From Actinomycetes bacterium (GTDB lineage: Bacteria; Actinomycetota; Actinomycetes; Propionibacteriales; Propionibacteriaceae): a DNA stretch of 64,000 nucleotides. This document shows, piece after piece, positions 7,432 to 17,054 of the stretch; position 1 is the stretch's first letter; every line of letters starts with the position of its first letter. The position numbers and the translations under genes were made by a program. Where the stretch lies: contig JAEXAS010000033.1 of assembly GCA_023458095.1 (NCBI GenBank), positions 1 to 64,000 on the forward strand, read 5' to 3'. The notes beneath the pieces are model-generated. The model did no database searches, had not been told where the DNA came from, and saw only the letters and a list, made by a program, of their open reading frames with translations.

Positions 7432-7692
7432 TTACTTCGCCTTGCGCAGGAAAAGGTTGATGGACCCAGCCTCTTCAAAGGATCCCAGGAATTCGTGACC
7501 CATCTTCTTGCACCAGGCCGGAATATCCTTCAAGGTTCCGGAATCAGTCGCGAGGACTTGCATCACATTGCCGACCGGAACGCCACCGATCTGCTTCTTT
7601 GCCGCCAGGATCGGGCCGGGGCAGGACACTCCTCGAGCATCAACTACAACAGGAGACTCGAGAGCCTTGAGTTCTTCAACGGACGCTGACAT
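7432..7692 (-). CDS. tusA: TusA-family sulfur carrier
   Basis: This small protein of 86 residues has the diagnostic DARGVSCPGPILAAKKQI segment, with the persulfide-carrying Cys24 inside CPGP. It is the first gene of the operon and has a clear AGGAG ribosome site nine bases before the ATG. TusA proteins carry sulfane sulfur for tRNA thiolation, molybdenum cofactor synthesis or dissimilatory sulfur oxidation. Its place ahead of DsrE2- and Hdr-like genes points to the last type of role, or to persulfide handling, rather than tRNA modification. The symbol names the family; the exact role is inferred. Confidence 0.88.
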   Translation of the reverse strand: MSASVEELKALESPVVVDARGVSCPGPILAAKKQIGGVPVGNVMQVLATDSGTLKDIPAWCKKMGHEFLGSFEEAGSINLFLRKAK

Positions 7693-7712
7693 TGCCTGTA
7701 ACTCCTAGTTCT

Positions 7713-7737
7713 GTCGGAGCCGCTTTGCTCCAACGAC
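7713..7737 (-). promoter_or_regulatory. Hairpin in the tusA leader
   Basis: GTCG and GAGC at 7713-7720 pair with GCTC and CGAC at 7727-7737 around a short loop, with a small internal bulge. The structure would lie in the 5' untranslated leader, about 20 bases before the tusA start codon and just upstream of its AGGAG site. It could affect RNA stability or translation. No known riboswitch or protein site is recognised. Confidence 0.3.
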
Positions 7738-7910
7738 TTCAGGCTACACCCCGGGGGGCATCTTCTGAGTACTTTGACGTATATTTTTGAGACGATTGAA
7801 CGCACCCTCCTCGCGGCCCGACGGCATGATTTTCGCAACCGCGTCGTTGCGGATTCGACGCCGGCCAGGAGCCGTCCGGAAGCCCGGTCGCAACCCAGCC
7901 CAGACACAGA

Positions 7911-7945
7911 CGAGGGGCGAAGAGATTTCTCTCTTTCGCCCCTCG
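7911..7945 (-). terminator. Terminator downstream of dprA
   Basis: CGAGGGGCGAA...GAGA pairs with TCTCTTTCGCCCCTCG in a stem of about 15 bp with one bulged base and a very short loop. It lies about 150 bases past the dprA stop and closes the rnhB-to-dprA operon. Confidence 0.7.
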
Positions 7946-8098
7946 ACATAGCGATGGTCGTAACCAGGTCAGTCGCTGTTCACCGAACTCGGCTCGCGCG
8001 AAGAGCGGCTGCTCCCCCCTGGGTCACTATCCACTGTAGGAAGCGCCCAGCATGCACAACAGTCCCCCAATGAGCTACAACCGCAGTCGCCCACCGGG

Positions 8099-9211
8099 TC
8101 ACGGTGGCGGGGGTAGCCGCCAGGCTCCTTTCCGGTCCTGGAGGATCAGGCCGTCGTCGGCCAGTCGGCTCACCGCAGCCAGGCAGGTCGGCATGGGCAC
8201 TGCCGCACGCACCGCCAGATCGCCGGCTGTGATGCTTCCACGCCCCGGGACCATTTCGAAGACCCGCAGCACATCGGGGGGCAACTCGTCGGTAGGTCGC
8301 CACTCCCCCGCCTGGTGCGGTGGGCCGACACCGATGGGAGCCAACAGCTCCAACACCTCCTGCCCTGAGGTCACCAACACTGCTTCGGCCTCCCTGATGA
8401 GGCGATGCGGGGTGACCGAGGTCGCGCTGGTGATGGCCCCCGGCACCGCCATCACCGGACGGTGCAACGCACCGGCCCAGGAGACCGTGTTGCGAGCGCC
8501 AGATCGTGCTGCGGCCTCCACCAGCACTACCCCTCGGCTGAGCGCGGCGATCAGACGATTTCGGGCCAGGAACCGCACTCTGGTCGGATGTTCCCCCGGC
8601 GGTAGCTCGCTCACCAGCACCCCCGCTTCGCAAATGCGGTCAAACAAGGCCCCGTGGCCACGGGGATAGGGCCGGTCCAGGCCGCCGGCCAGGACCGCCA
8701 AGGTGGGACTTCTGCCCGCGAGTGCGCCGCGATGGGCGCAGGCATCGATTCCGTAGGCGCCACCGGATATCACCGTCCATCCGGCTTCGGAGATTTCCGC
8801 CCCCAACTCGGCAGCGACCCGCTCCCCATAACTCGAGGCCGCTCGCGATCCGACGATCGCGACGCTGCTGTTGGCCAGAGCCGTCAGCTCACCGTGTCCA
8901 CGAAGCCATAGACCCAGCGGTGCGCCACCGAGTTGGTGCACGCTTTCGCAGCGGTCAAGGTCAAGCAGTGCCTCCGGCCATTCCGGGTCGCCGGGCATCA
9001 CGAAGCGTTGCCCGCCGTGCCGCATCTGCGCCACCAGTTCCTCAGGGATCAGCCGTCGCGCTCGGCCGGCCAGGCCCTCGGCGTCCTTCCGGGCGGTCAG
9101 GCCCGCCCACACCTCGGCGGCGCTGAACTCCGCCAAGGCCGCATTCAACGCTGGGTGCCCCGGTTCGGCGATGGCCGCCAGGCATTGCCGCGCCACCCGC
9201 TCGGGGATCAC
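8099..9211 (-). CDS. dprA: DNA-processing protein A
   Basis: DprA binds incoming single-stranded DNA in natural transformation and loads RecA. The protein of 370 residues has an N-terminal SAM-like region, a Rossmann domain with VAIVGSRAASSYGERVA, SGGAYGIDACAH and FLARNRLIAALS, and a C-terminal winged-helix domain of the DprA type. The GTG start at 9211 is chosen because it overlaps the yifB stop (GTGA) and begins at the expected N-terminus; an open frame further upstream runs inside yifB. It ends the rnhB-DUF2469-yraN-yifB-dprA group, an order typical of actinobacteria. Confidence 0.93.
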   Translation of the reverse strand: MIPERVARQCLAAIAEPGHPALNAALAEFSAAEVWAGLTARKDAEGLAGRARRLIPEELVAQMRHGGQRFVMPGDPEWPEALLDLDRCESVHQLGGAPLGLWLRGHGELTALANSSVAIVGSRAASSYGERVAAELGAEISEAGWTVISGGAYGIDACAHRGALAGRSPTLAVLAGGLDRPYPRGHGALFDRICEAGVLVSELPPGEHPTRVRFLARNRLIAALSRGVVLVEAAARSGARNTVSWAGALHRPVMAVPGAITSATSVTPHRLIREAEAVLVTSGQEVLELLAPIGVGPPHQAGEWRPTDELPPDVLRVFEMVPGRGSITAGDLAVRAAVPMPTCLAAVSRLADDGLILQDRKGAWRLPPPP

Positions 9212-10740
9212 CGTCGCCCTCCACTGAGATCCTCGCCACGACGCATCGCCAAGGCGGTGTGCACATGGTCCAGCTGAGGATGATCGGCGCCAGCCAAGTC
9301 GGCGATGGTCCAAGCCAAGCGCAACACCTTGTCCACACCGCGCGCCGACAGCTGCCCCTTGGCCAACGCGCCGGTGAGTCGCTCCACCCCTTGGGGCTGG
9401 GGCAGCTTCTTGCGCAGCACGACACCAGGGACCTCAGCGTTGGTCTGCCATCCCAACGGCGCCAGCCGGTGCCGCTGTCGATCGCGAGCGGCCAAGACCC
9501 GCTCGGCCACCGCCGCACTGGACTCGGCTGTTTGGGTCGCGTCCAGAATCCCTGCCCGCACCGGACGGACCCGTTGGTGGATGTCGATGCGATCCAGGAT
9601 CGGACCCGACACCCGCGAGGCGTAGCGGCGCACCACCATCGGCGCGCAGCGGCAGTCTGCCCCGGGAGTGTCGGCCAATCCGCACGGACACGGATTCGCC
9701 GCCAGCACGAGCTGAAAATTGGCCGGATAGACCGCGGTGGCGGTGGCCCGAGCCAGCACCACATTGCCCGACTCCAACGGCACGCGCAGCGACTCCATGA
9801 CCCGCGGGGCGAACTCGGGAGCCTCATCAAGAAAGAGCACCCCCCGATGCGCCCGCGAGATCGCCCCCGGCTGGGCGATGCCCGCGCCACCGCCCACCAG
9901 GCTGGCCAGCGATGCCGAGTGATGCGGATCGGCGAAAGGTGGCCGGCGAATCAGGCCTCCGGCCAAGGGCACGCCGCACAGCGAGTGCACCGCGGAGACC
10001 TCCAAGGATTCCGATTCGCTCAGATCCGGCAGCACGGTGCTGAGGCGCCGAGCCAGCAGCGTCTTACCCGCTCCAGGCGGGCCATGCAGGTACAGATGAT
10101 GACGGCCGGCCGCAGCCACCTCCAAAGCCCACTTGGCCTCCTCCTGTCCGGCCACATCGGCGAGATCCAGTGCGGCGGCGTCGGCCACCGCCGCCGACGC
10201 AACTCCGGCCTCGGCTGCCCGACCCGGCCCGCCGGCGAGCACCTCGCCCAGATCGGCGAGGTCCCCGACGCCGAACACCTGCAAGCCCGACACCAGACAG
10301 GCCTCCCGAAGCTGGGCGGACGGCACCACGGCGCGCTCCAAGCCTTGGGCGACCGCGGTCAGCAACAGCGGCAGCAGACCACGGACCGCACGCACCCGCC
10401 CATCCAGCCCCAGTTCGCCGAAGAGCGCCAGCGATTCCAGAGCCCGCCGATCACAACGTCCCTGAGCCGCAGCCACGGCAGCAGCGATCCCTAGGTCGTA
10501 ATGCGATCCGGCCTTGGGCAAGGTGGCCGGTGAGAGATTGATGGTCACCGGCGCCGAGGGCCAGCCGACCTGCGCCGCTGCCATCGCGGCCCGACAGCGG
10601 TCTTTGGCTTCCTTCAGGGCGGCGTCGGGCAGCCCCACCATGCGGGTGCTGGGCAGCCCAGAGCCGATCGCCACCTCAATATCGATGATCGTTCCGGCCA
10701 TGCCCACCAAGGCCACGCTTCGAGCCGACGCCTGTCGCAT
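9208..10740 (-). CDS. YifB/ComM-family Mg-chelatase-like AAA+ ATPase
   Basis: The protein of 510 residues has an N-terminal Lon-protease-like (ChlI) domain, then an AAA+ module with Walker A GPPGAGKTLLARRL (about residue 220) and Walker B GVLFLDEAPEF, and a C-terminal Mg-chelatase lid. ComM, a member of this family, is a helicase that extends branch migration during transformation, which fits the neighbouring dprA. Its ATG overlaps the yraN stop by one base. Length is normal for the family. Confidence 0.93.
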   Translation of the reverse strand: MRQASARSVALVGMAGTIIDIEVAIGSGLPSTRMVGLPDAALKEAKDRCRAAMAAAQVGWPSAPVTINLSPATLPKAGSHYDLGIAAAVAAAQGRCDRRALESLALFGELGLDGRVRAVRGLLPLLLTAVAQGLERAVVPSAQLREACLVSGLQVFGVGDLADLGEVLAGGPGRAAEAGVASAAVADAAALDLADVAGQEEAKWALEVAAAGRHHLYLHGPPGAGKTLLARRLSTVLPDLSESESLEVSAVHSLCGVPLAGGLIRRPPFADPHHSASLASLVGGGAGIAQPGAISRAHRGVLFLDEAPEFAPRVMESLRVPLESGNVVLARATATAVYPANFQLVLAANPCPCGLADTPGADCRCAPMVVRRYASRVSGPILDRIDIHQRVRPVRAGILDATQTAESSAAVAERVLAARDRQRHRLAPLGWQTNAEVPGVVLRKKLPQPQGVERLTGALAKGQLSARGVDKVLRLAWTIADLAGADHPQLDHVHTALAMRRGEDLSGGRR

Positions 10741-11102
10741 CAGCAGATCCCCCGGCGATGATCGATACGACCTGCATCGCCACCGCTGAGCAGGACCCCA
10801 ATCGCATCAAAGCGCACCGCACCAACAGCGCGGTCTTGCTCCCGCAGCCAATACAAGGCCAACTCACGAAGCTTGCTCACCTTGCTGGCCGTGATGGCCT
10901 CCACCGGCAGTCCGAAAGCAGTGCTGGTCCGGGTCTTCACCTCGCAAATCACGACCACGGGGCTACGTCCAGGCTCGACGGCGATGATGTCGAGTTCCCC
11001 TGCCGGACAGCGCCAATTCCGTTGAAGAATGCGCCAACCCAGTCCCGTCAGGTGCGCGGCAGCCAGGTCCTCCCCGGCATGCCAAACCTCGTTCTTGTCC
11101 AC
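10740..11102 (-). CDS. YraN-family (UPF0102) nuclease-fold protein
   Basis: The product has 120 residues with the conserved GELDIIAVE and VICEVKTRTS motifs of the Holliday-junction-resolvase-like fold. The exact role of this family is not settled. It is regularly found between rnhB and yifB/dprA, as here. Its stop overlaps the yifB start by one base. Confidence 0.9.
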   Translation of the reverse strand: MDKNEVWHAGEDLAAAHLTGLGWRILQRNWRCPAGELDIIAVEPGRSPVVVICEVKTRTSTAFGLPVEAITASKVSKLRELALYWLREQDRAVGAVRFDAIGVLLSGGDAGRIDHRRGIC

Positions 11103-11108
11103 TGTCGA

Positions 11109-11152
11109 CCACCTCCGGTGGTGACTATCGGCATCCCGACCGGTGACCGGTC
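11109..11152 (-). terminator. Possible weak hairpins after the DUF2469 gene
   Basis: Two short inverted repeats, ACCACC/GGTGGT at 11109-11123 and GACCGG/CCGGTC at 11138-11152, lie in the 78-base gap between the DUF2469 gene and yraN. Each stem is only six pairs, so they may attenuate rather than stop transcription. Confidence 0.25.
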
Positions 11153-11180
11153 AGGGCAGCCGCAGCCTGTGGACAACCCC

Positions 11181-11492
11181 CTACAGCTGGTCGGGGACTC
11201 TCAGGTCGTTGTGCACGATCTCTTCGATCGACACATCCCGGAAAGTCAAGACCTTGGCGCTCTTCACGAAGCGGGCCGGACGGAACATGTCCCATACCCA
11301 GGCGTCGCCCATCGACACCTCGTAGTAGACGTCGCCGCCCTCGGTGCGAACCTTGAGATCTACCGCATTGCACAGGTAGAACCGTCGCTCGGTCTCCACC
11401 GCATAGGTGAAGATGCCCACGACATCCTTGTATTCCCGGTAGAGAGCCAGTTCGAGATCCGACTCGTACTGCTCCAGGTCTTCGGCGCTCAT
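11181..11492 (-). CDS. DUF2469 family protein
   Basis: The product has 103 residues and is almost entirely acidic alpha/beta sequence beginning MSAEDLEQYESDLELALYREY, the signature of the actinobacterial DUF2469 family. Its function is unknown. It is found next to rnhB and yraN in many actinobacteria, as it is here. Its ATG overlaps the rnhB stop by four bases, so the two are co-translated. Confidence 0.9.
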   Translation of the reverse strand: MSAEDLEQYESDLELALYREYKDVVGIFTYAVETERRFYLCNAVDLKVRTEGGDVYYEVSMGDAWVWDMFRPARFVKSAKVLTFRDVSIEEIVHNDLRVPDQL

Positions 11493-12136
11493 GACGGCCT
11501 CACCTTACCCGCTCGCCGCACGTTCTCGAAGCATTGACGGTGGATGACGCTCGGTCCGTGTTCCTCCAGCCGCTCCTGATGCAGCGCGGTGCAGTATCCC
11601 TTGTGGATGTCCAGATCGTATTGCGGATACTGCTCGTGCCACTGCGTCATGATCCGGTCCCTGGTCACCTTCGCCAGCACTGAGGCTGCCGCGATGCAGG
11701 CAACCACCCGGTCGCCCTTCCACATCGCCAGGTTTGGCGTGACCAGCCCGTCGACGCTGAAACCATCGGTGAGCGCATAGTCCGGTTGCGGATCCAGCCC
11801 AGCGATCGCGCGGCGTAACGCAGTCAGATTGGCCTGGTGCATACCGAGACGATCACACTCGTCGGGCTCCACCGAGACGACCGCCCATGCGAGGGACTGC
11901 TCGACGACCCGGCCATAGACCTGTTCCCGCTTTGAGGCCGACAGCAACTTGGAATCGGCCAACCCATCGATACGGCCACCCTTGCCCGTTCGCAAAATCA
12001 CCGCAGCGGCAACCAACGGTCCCGCGCAGGCACCTCGCCCTGCCTCATCGGCGCCACCGATCAGAGGGAAGCCCCCTTGGCGCAAGGTCCGCTCGTAGGC
12101 ATAGATATCCATATCAGAACGCATTTTGATACCCAT
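11489..12136 (-). CDS. rnhB: Ribonuclease HII
   Basis: RNase HII cuts at ribonucleotides embedded in DNA. The protein of 215 residues has the catalytic DEAGRGACAGPLVAAAV segment, a second acidic motif around ADSKLLSASKRE, and the later ALTDGF and DIHKGYCTALH motifs. Three in-frame ATG codons occur in the first nine codons and none has a strong ribosome site, so the exact start is uncertain by up to eight residues. Confidence 0.93.
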   Translation of the reverse strand: MGIKMRSDMDIYAYERTLRQGGFPLIGGADEAGRGACAGPLVAAAVILRTGKGGRIDGLADSKLLSASKREQVYGRVVEQSLAWAVVSVEPDECDRLGMHQANLTALRRAIAGLDPQPDYALTDGFSVDGLVTPNLAMWKGDRVVACIAAASVLAKVTRDRIMTQWHEQYPQYDLDIHKGYCTALHQERLEEHGPSVIHRQCFENVRRAGKVRPS

Positions 12137-12188
12137 ACCGCCTACATCCGACTAGATCGCGCCGACGAGGACTCCCTGACGCAGGCCC

Positions 12189-12557
12189 CTAAACCTGACT
12201 CGTGAGCACAATCTCCGTTATAGTCGCGTTCTTTGGGTAGTAGTTGTGCCATGGTTTGAACGAGTGCTTCTTATTGTCACTTGTCCGGTAATAGCCAGCG
12301 AACCGGCCCGACCAGACAGTACTCACCTTGTAGAGCTTTACTTTAGCCCTCCCGAGGCCTTCCCAGCAGGTGTTCCCTGTCGTGGACCAGGTCTTGAAAA
12401 GATCAGCTCCCGCGTCGCGATGGCAATCCCACACCCGCGCCGTGCGACTGACTGCGGGCGCGGCCTGAGCTTCAGCAGCTGACAACGTAGAGGCGCTACC
12501 AAGAAGCGCCAACCCAACTACCATCACACAAAGACTTCTTCTCCATGCTCCACTCAT
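12189..12557 (-). CDS. Small secreted protein, killer-toxin-like / beta-gamma-crystallin-like
   Basis: The product has 122 residues from an ATG preceded by GGAGGA. A signal peptide is clear: RR near the N-terminus, a hydrophobic core, and a likely AQA cleavage site near residue 32. The mature part has two cysteines and a pattern (LYKVSTVWSGRFAGYY, HSFKPW, NATITEI) that recalls the secreted Streptomyces killer-toxin-like / beta-gamma-crystallin proteins. That similarity is from memory and unconfirmed. The gene lies in a stretch visibly richer in A+T than its neighbours, between rnhB and lepB, and may have been acquired. Confidence 0.6.
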   Translation of the reverse strand: MSGAWRRSLCVMVVGLALLGSASTLSAAEAQAAPAVSRTARVWDCHRDAGADLFKTWSTTGNTCWEGLGRAKVKLYKVSTVWSGRFAGYYRTSDNKKHSFKPWHNYYPKNATITEIVLTSQV

Positions 12558-12893
12558 AACCACACCATCCTCCATTAGCAACCAGCAGCGTCACAGCCAC
12601 AAATTGACGGCAAACGCTAACACAAAACGAAGTTGTACCGATCCAGACTTAGCCCAAAGTGCTTGCATTTGGCGAGCCCATTCACCCGAAGCCCATATCT
12701 TGCCTCAACCTTGCATATCCAGCTATCGCAAAGGAGCCTAGTTGGACCTTTTCCTCAACACAAGACCAATCCCAACAGGAAAACCAGTCAAGAACTCCGC
12801 CCGGTTGGAGCGCGTTCTCCCGCACGCAGAACGCTGGGCAATAACACCAGGGTTGGCCACCGATGCTGGCGGCTCCCAGCGTCGCACACGAAG
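12558..12893. other. A+T-richer gene-free stretch
   Basis: About 336 bases upstream of the small secreted protein contain no recognisable gene, RNA or repeat. The sequence is noticeably richer in A and T than the rest of the window. It should contain the promoter of the secreted protein and the end of the lepB transcript, but no convincing -35/-10 pair or terminator stands out. Confidence 0.5.
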
Positions 12894-13673
12894 TCAACGA
12901 CAGACGACGCGCGGCCCTTTGACGATCGGCTTGGCGGGCGGCGACTGTCCGGCAGGCACAGAAGCGAAGGTCACCGGTCTATTGATCGTGTGAAAACGCG
13001 AGAAGGGATAGACCACAGCCACTGCGGTGCCGACGATATCGCTGGTTGGCACCATCGCTTGATAGCCCTCGGGCCGCCCGATGATCTTCTCATCAAGGTG
13101 ACAGCGGGAATCCTGCGAGGCATTGCGGTGATCACCCATGACGAACACGGTGCCAGCCGGAACCACAACGTCGAAGGACATCGAGGACGGATCGGCCTGC
13201 CTCCCGGTGACTGGATCGACGTAGAGGTAGTCGGACTCGTTGAGGGGGGTGCCATTCACACTGACCCGACCCTTGGCGTCGCAACAGGTCACATGATCCC
13301 CGGCGACCCCGATCACCCGCTTGATCAGATGGTTTGAGCTTTCGTCTGGCGCCAACCCGATGAAGATGAGCAGTTGCTGACCCAGCCCCTCCTTCGGCGG
13401 AGCCTCACCCAACCAGCCCCGTGAGTCACGGAATACGACGATGTCGCCGCGCTGGAATGGAACGATCTTCTGGACGGCAACGCGGTCAGAGATCAGCAGC
13501 GTGTTTTCCATCGAGGAGGAGGGAATCACGAACATCTGCGCCACAAAGACCCGCAGCAGGGTCGAGGCGATCAGTGCACCAACAACCACGATGGCGATTT
13601 CTCGAGCCCAGGAACCTGCCGTCCGCAAAGCCGAAGAAGATCGTTCCGCCGACGGCTCGTCTGGACCGCTCAC
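12894..13673 (-). CDS. lepB: Signal peptidase I
   Basis: This membrane protease removes signal peptides from exported proteins. The 259 residues contain one N-terminal transmembrane helix (about 24-46), the catalytic Ser54 in IPSSSME, the general-base Lys118 in NHLIKRVIG, and the late GDHRNASQDSR box. Length and layout are normal for actinobacterial type I signal peptidases. It follows rplS by 49 bases on the same strand, the usual actinobacterial order rplS-lepB-rnhB. Confidence 0.95.
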   Translation of the reverse strand: MSGPDEPSAERSSSALRTAGSWAREIAIVVVGALIASTLLRVFVAQMFVIPSSSMENTLLISDRVAVQKIVPFQRGDIVVFRDSRGWLGEAPPKEGLGQQLLIFIGLAPDESSNHLIKRVIGVAGDHVTCCDAKGRVSVNGTPLNESDYLYVDPVTGRQADPSSMSFDVVVPAGTVFVMGDHRNASQDSRCHLDEKIIGRPEGYQAMVPTSDIVGTAVAVVYPFSRFHTINRPVTFASVPAGQSPPAKPIVKGPRVVCR

Positions 13674-13722
13674 CTCAACACCCTCTCGTCCGCACCGTGG
13701 TCACTTCCACTTGCCGGAAGGT

Positions 13723-14073
13723 TCAGCGGTCGCGCTTCTCCTTGATCTTTGCAGCTTTGCCGCGAAGACCGCGAAGGTAGTAAAGCTTGGCGCGTCGCAC
13801 GTCACCGAATCGCTCGACCTCGATCTTTTCGATGATCGGGCTGTGCAGCGGGAAGGTGCGCTCAACGCCAGTTCCGAAGCTGATCTTGCGAACCGTGAAA
13901 GCCTCAGCAATACCAGATCCGTTACGGGCGATGACGGCTCCGGCGAAGACCTGAATACGGGAACGGTTACCTTCGACGACTCGCACGTGAACCTTCACCT
14001 GGTCGCCAGGACGGAAGTCCGGGACATCATCGCGAAGAGCGGCTGCGCCGACCTGTTCCACCAACTTGTTCAT
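13723..14073 (-). CDS. rplS: Ribosomal protein L19
   Basis: The product is a 50S subunit protein at the subunit interface. It has 116 residues from MNKLVEQVG, with the conserved FRPGDQVKVHVRVVEG and SGIAEAFTVRKISFGTGVER segments and the basic C-terminus. A longer in-frame extension to 14100 has no support; the start at 14073 gives the usual length. Confidence 0.96.
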   Translation of the reverse strand: MNKLVEQVGAAALRDDVPDFRPGDQVKVHVRVVEGNRSRIQVFAGAVIARNGSGIAEAFTVRKISFGTGVERTFPLHSPIIEKIEVERFGDVRRAKLYYLRGLRGKAAKIKEKRDR

Positions 14074-14235
14074 GTTTTCCTCGCCAGTGCCACAGGTCAC
14101 TTCGTGTTGAATTGAATCTGTCCGATCGAGCTTTCCCCCTGTGGCAGGAGCTCACTCGGCACAACAGCTCCCAAGTTTGCCACAGCAGGGGCCACCCAAG
14201 GAAATCCGAGAACCCCGCTCAGACCACCCGGGACG

Positions 14236-14272
14236 CACCATGGCCCCGGAGCCACACTCCGGGGCCATGGTG
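14236..14272 (-). terminator. Terminator of the sdh operon
   Basis: CACCATGGCCCCGGA at 14236-14250 pairs perfectly with TCCGGGGCCATGGTG at 14258-14272 around a seven-base loop, a 15-bp stem. It begins 11 bases after the sdhB stop. Confidence 0.8.
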
Positions 14273-14283
14273 GCGACGTCGGG

Positions 14284-15041
14284 CTACTTGCCGTCCCGCT
14301 TGAACAGCGAGGCGATCAGATCCCGGTTCAGCTGGCTGATGGTGTCCAGCGGAATCTCCTTCGGGCAGACCGCTGCACACTCGCCAATGTTGGTGCAACC
14401 GCCGAAGCCGAGGGCATCGTGCTCGCCGACCATCTTCTTGACCCGCAGCGGACGCTCCGGCTGGCCCTGCGGCAGCATGGCCAGGTGGGTGATCTTGGCC
14501 GCCGTGAACAGCATGCCTGAATGGTTCGGGCAGGCTGCCACACAAGCGCCGCAGCCGATGCAGGTGGCAGCGTCGAAAGCCCGGTCGGCCTTCAGCTTGC
14601 TCACCGCATTGGCGTGGGCCTCCGGCGCAGCACCGGTATTCACCGACACGAAGCCACCGGCCTGGATGATCCGATCGAAGGCCGAACGGTCCACGACGAG
14701 GTCCTTGATGACCGGGAATGCCCCAGCCCGCCAGGGCTCGACGTCAATAACCGCGCCATCGGAGAAGGACCGCATGTGCAACTGGCAGGTGGTGGTGGCC
14801 ACCGGCGAGTTACCCCGGCCATGAGCAGTGCCATTGATGACCACACCACACATACCGCAGATACCCTCGCGGCAGTCATGGTCGAAAGCCACCGGCTCTT
14901 CACCTTTGACGGTCAGATCCTCATTCAGCAGGTCGAGCATCTCCAGGAAAGACATGTCCTCCGACACGTCCTGAACCTGGTAAGTGACCATGCGCCCCTC
15001 GGACTGGGCGTTTGCTTGGCGCCATACGCGCAGGGTGATGT

Positions 15042-15045
<4 letters not shown>
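14284..15045 (-). CDS. sdhB: Succinate dehydrogenase/fumarate reductase iron-sulfur subunit
   Basis: This 253-residue protein carries electrons from the flavin to menaquinone. It has the 2Fe-2S motif CREGICGMCG, then CIGCGACVAACP for the 4Fe-4S cluster and CTNIGECAAVCP for the last cluster. The GTG at 15045 is chosen because it overlaps the sdhA stop (GTGA) and starts with VNITLRVWRQ, the natural N-terminus; longer upstream readings run inside sdhA. It is the third gene of sdhCAB. Confidence 0.94.

Positions 15046-17053
<2,008 letters not shown>

Positions 17054-17054
<1 letters not shown>

Larger units (their letters stand above)
7693..8098. other. Intergenic region upstream of the tusA operon
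   Basis: This 400-base gap separates the start of the tusA operon from the end of dprA. It holds the dprA terminator (7911-7945), an A+T-rich patch around 7772-7800 (ATATTTTTGAG) that could contain the operon promoter, and a leader hairpin at 7713-7737. No credible gene is seen; the open frames here have no family signature. Confidence 0.6.

Noticed and set aside
508..7692. A methanogen-type HdrABC heterodisulfide reductase
   Set aside because: There is no HdrB and no CCG cysteine-rich domain, and the membrane subunit is of QmoC type, so classical CoB-CoM heterodisulfide reduction is not supported.
7713..7737. A known riboswitch in the tusA leader
   Set aside because: The hairpin is too short and has no conserved riboswitch core, so it is listed only as a possible control element.
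7774..8073. A 99-codon plus-strand gene in the gap upstream of tusA
   Set aside because: It has no ribosome site or family signature and runs over the dprA terminator hairpin.
12633..13337. A plus-strand gene overlapping the A+T-rich islet and lepB
   Set aside because: Most of it is antisense to lepB, which has its catalytic Ser and Lys, and the rest has no coding signature.
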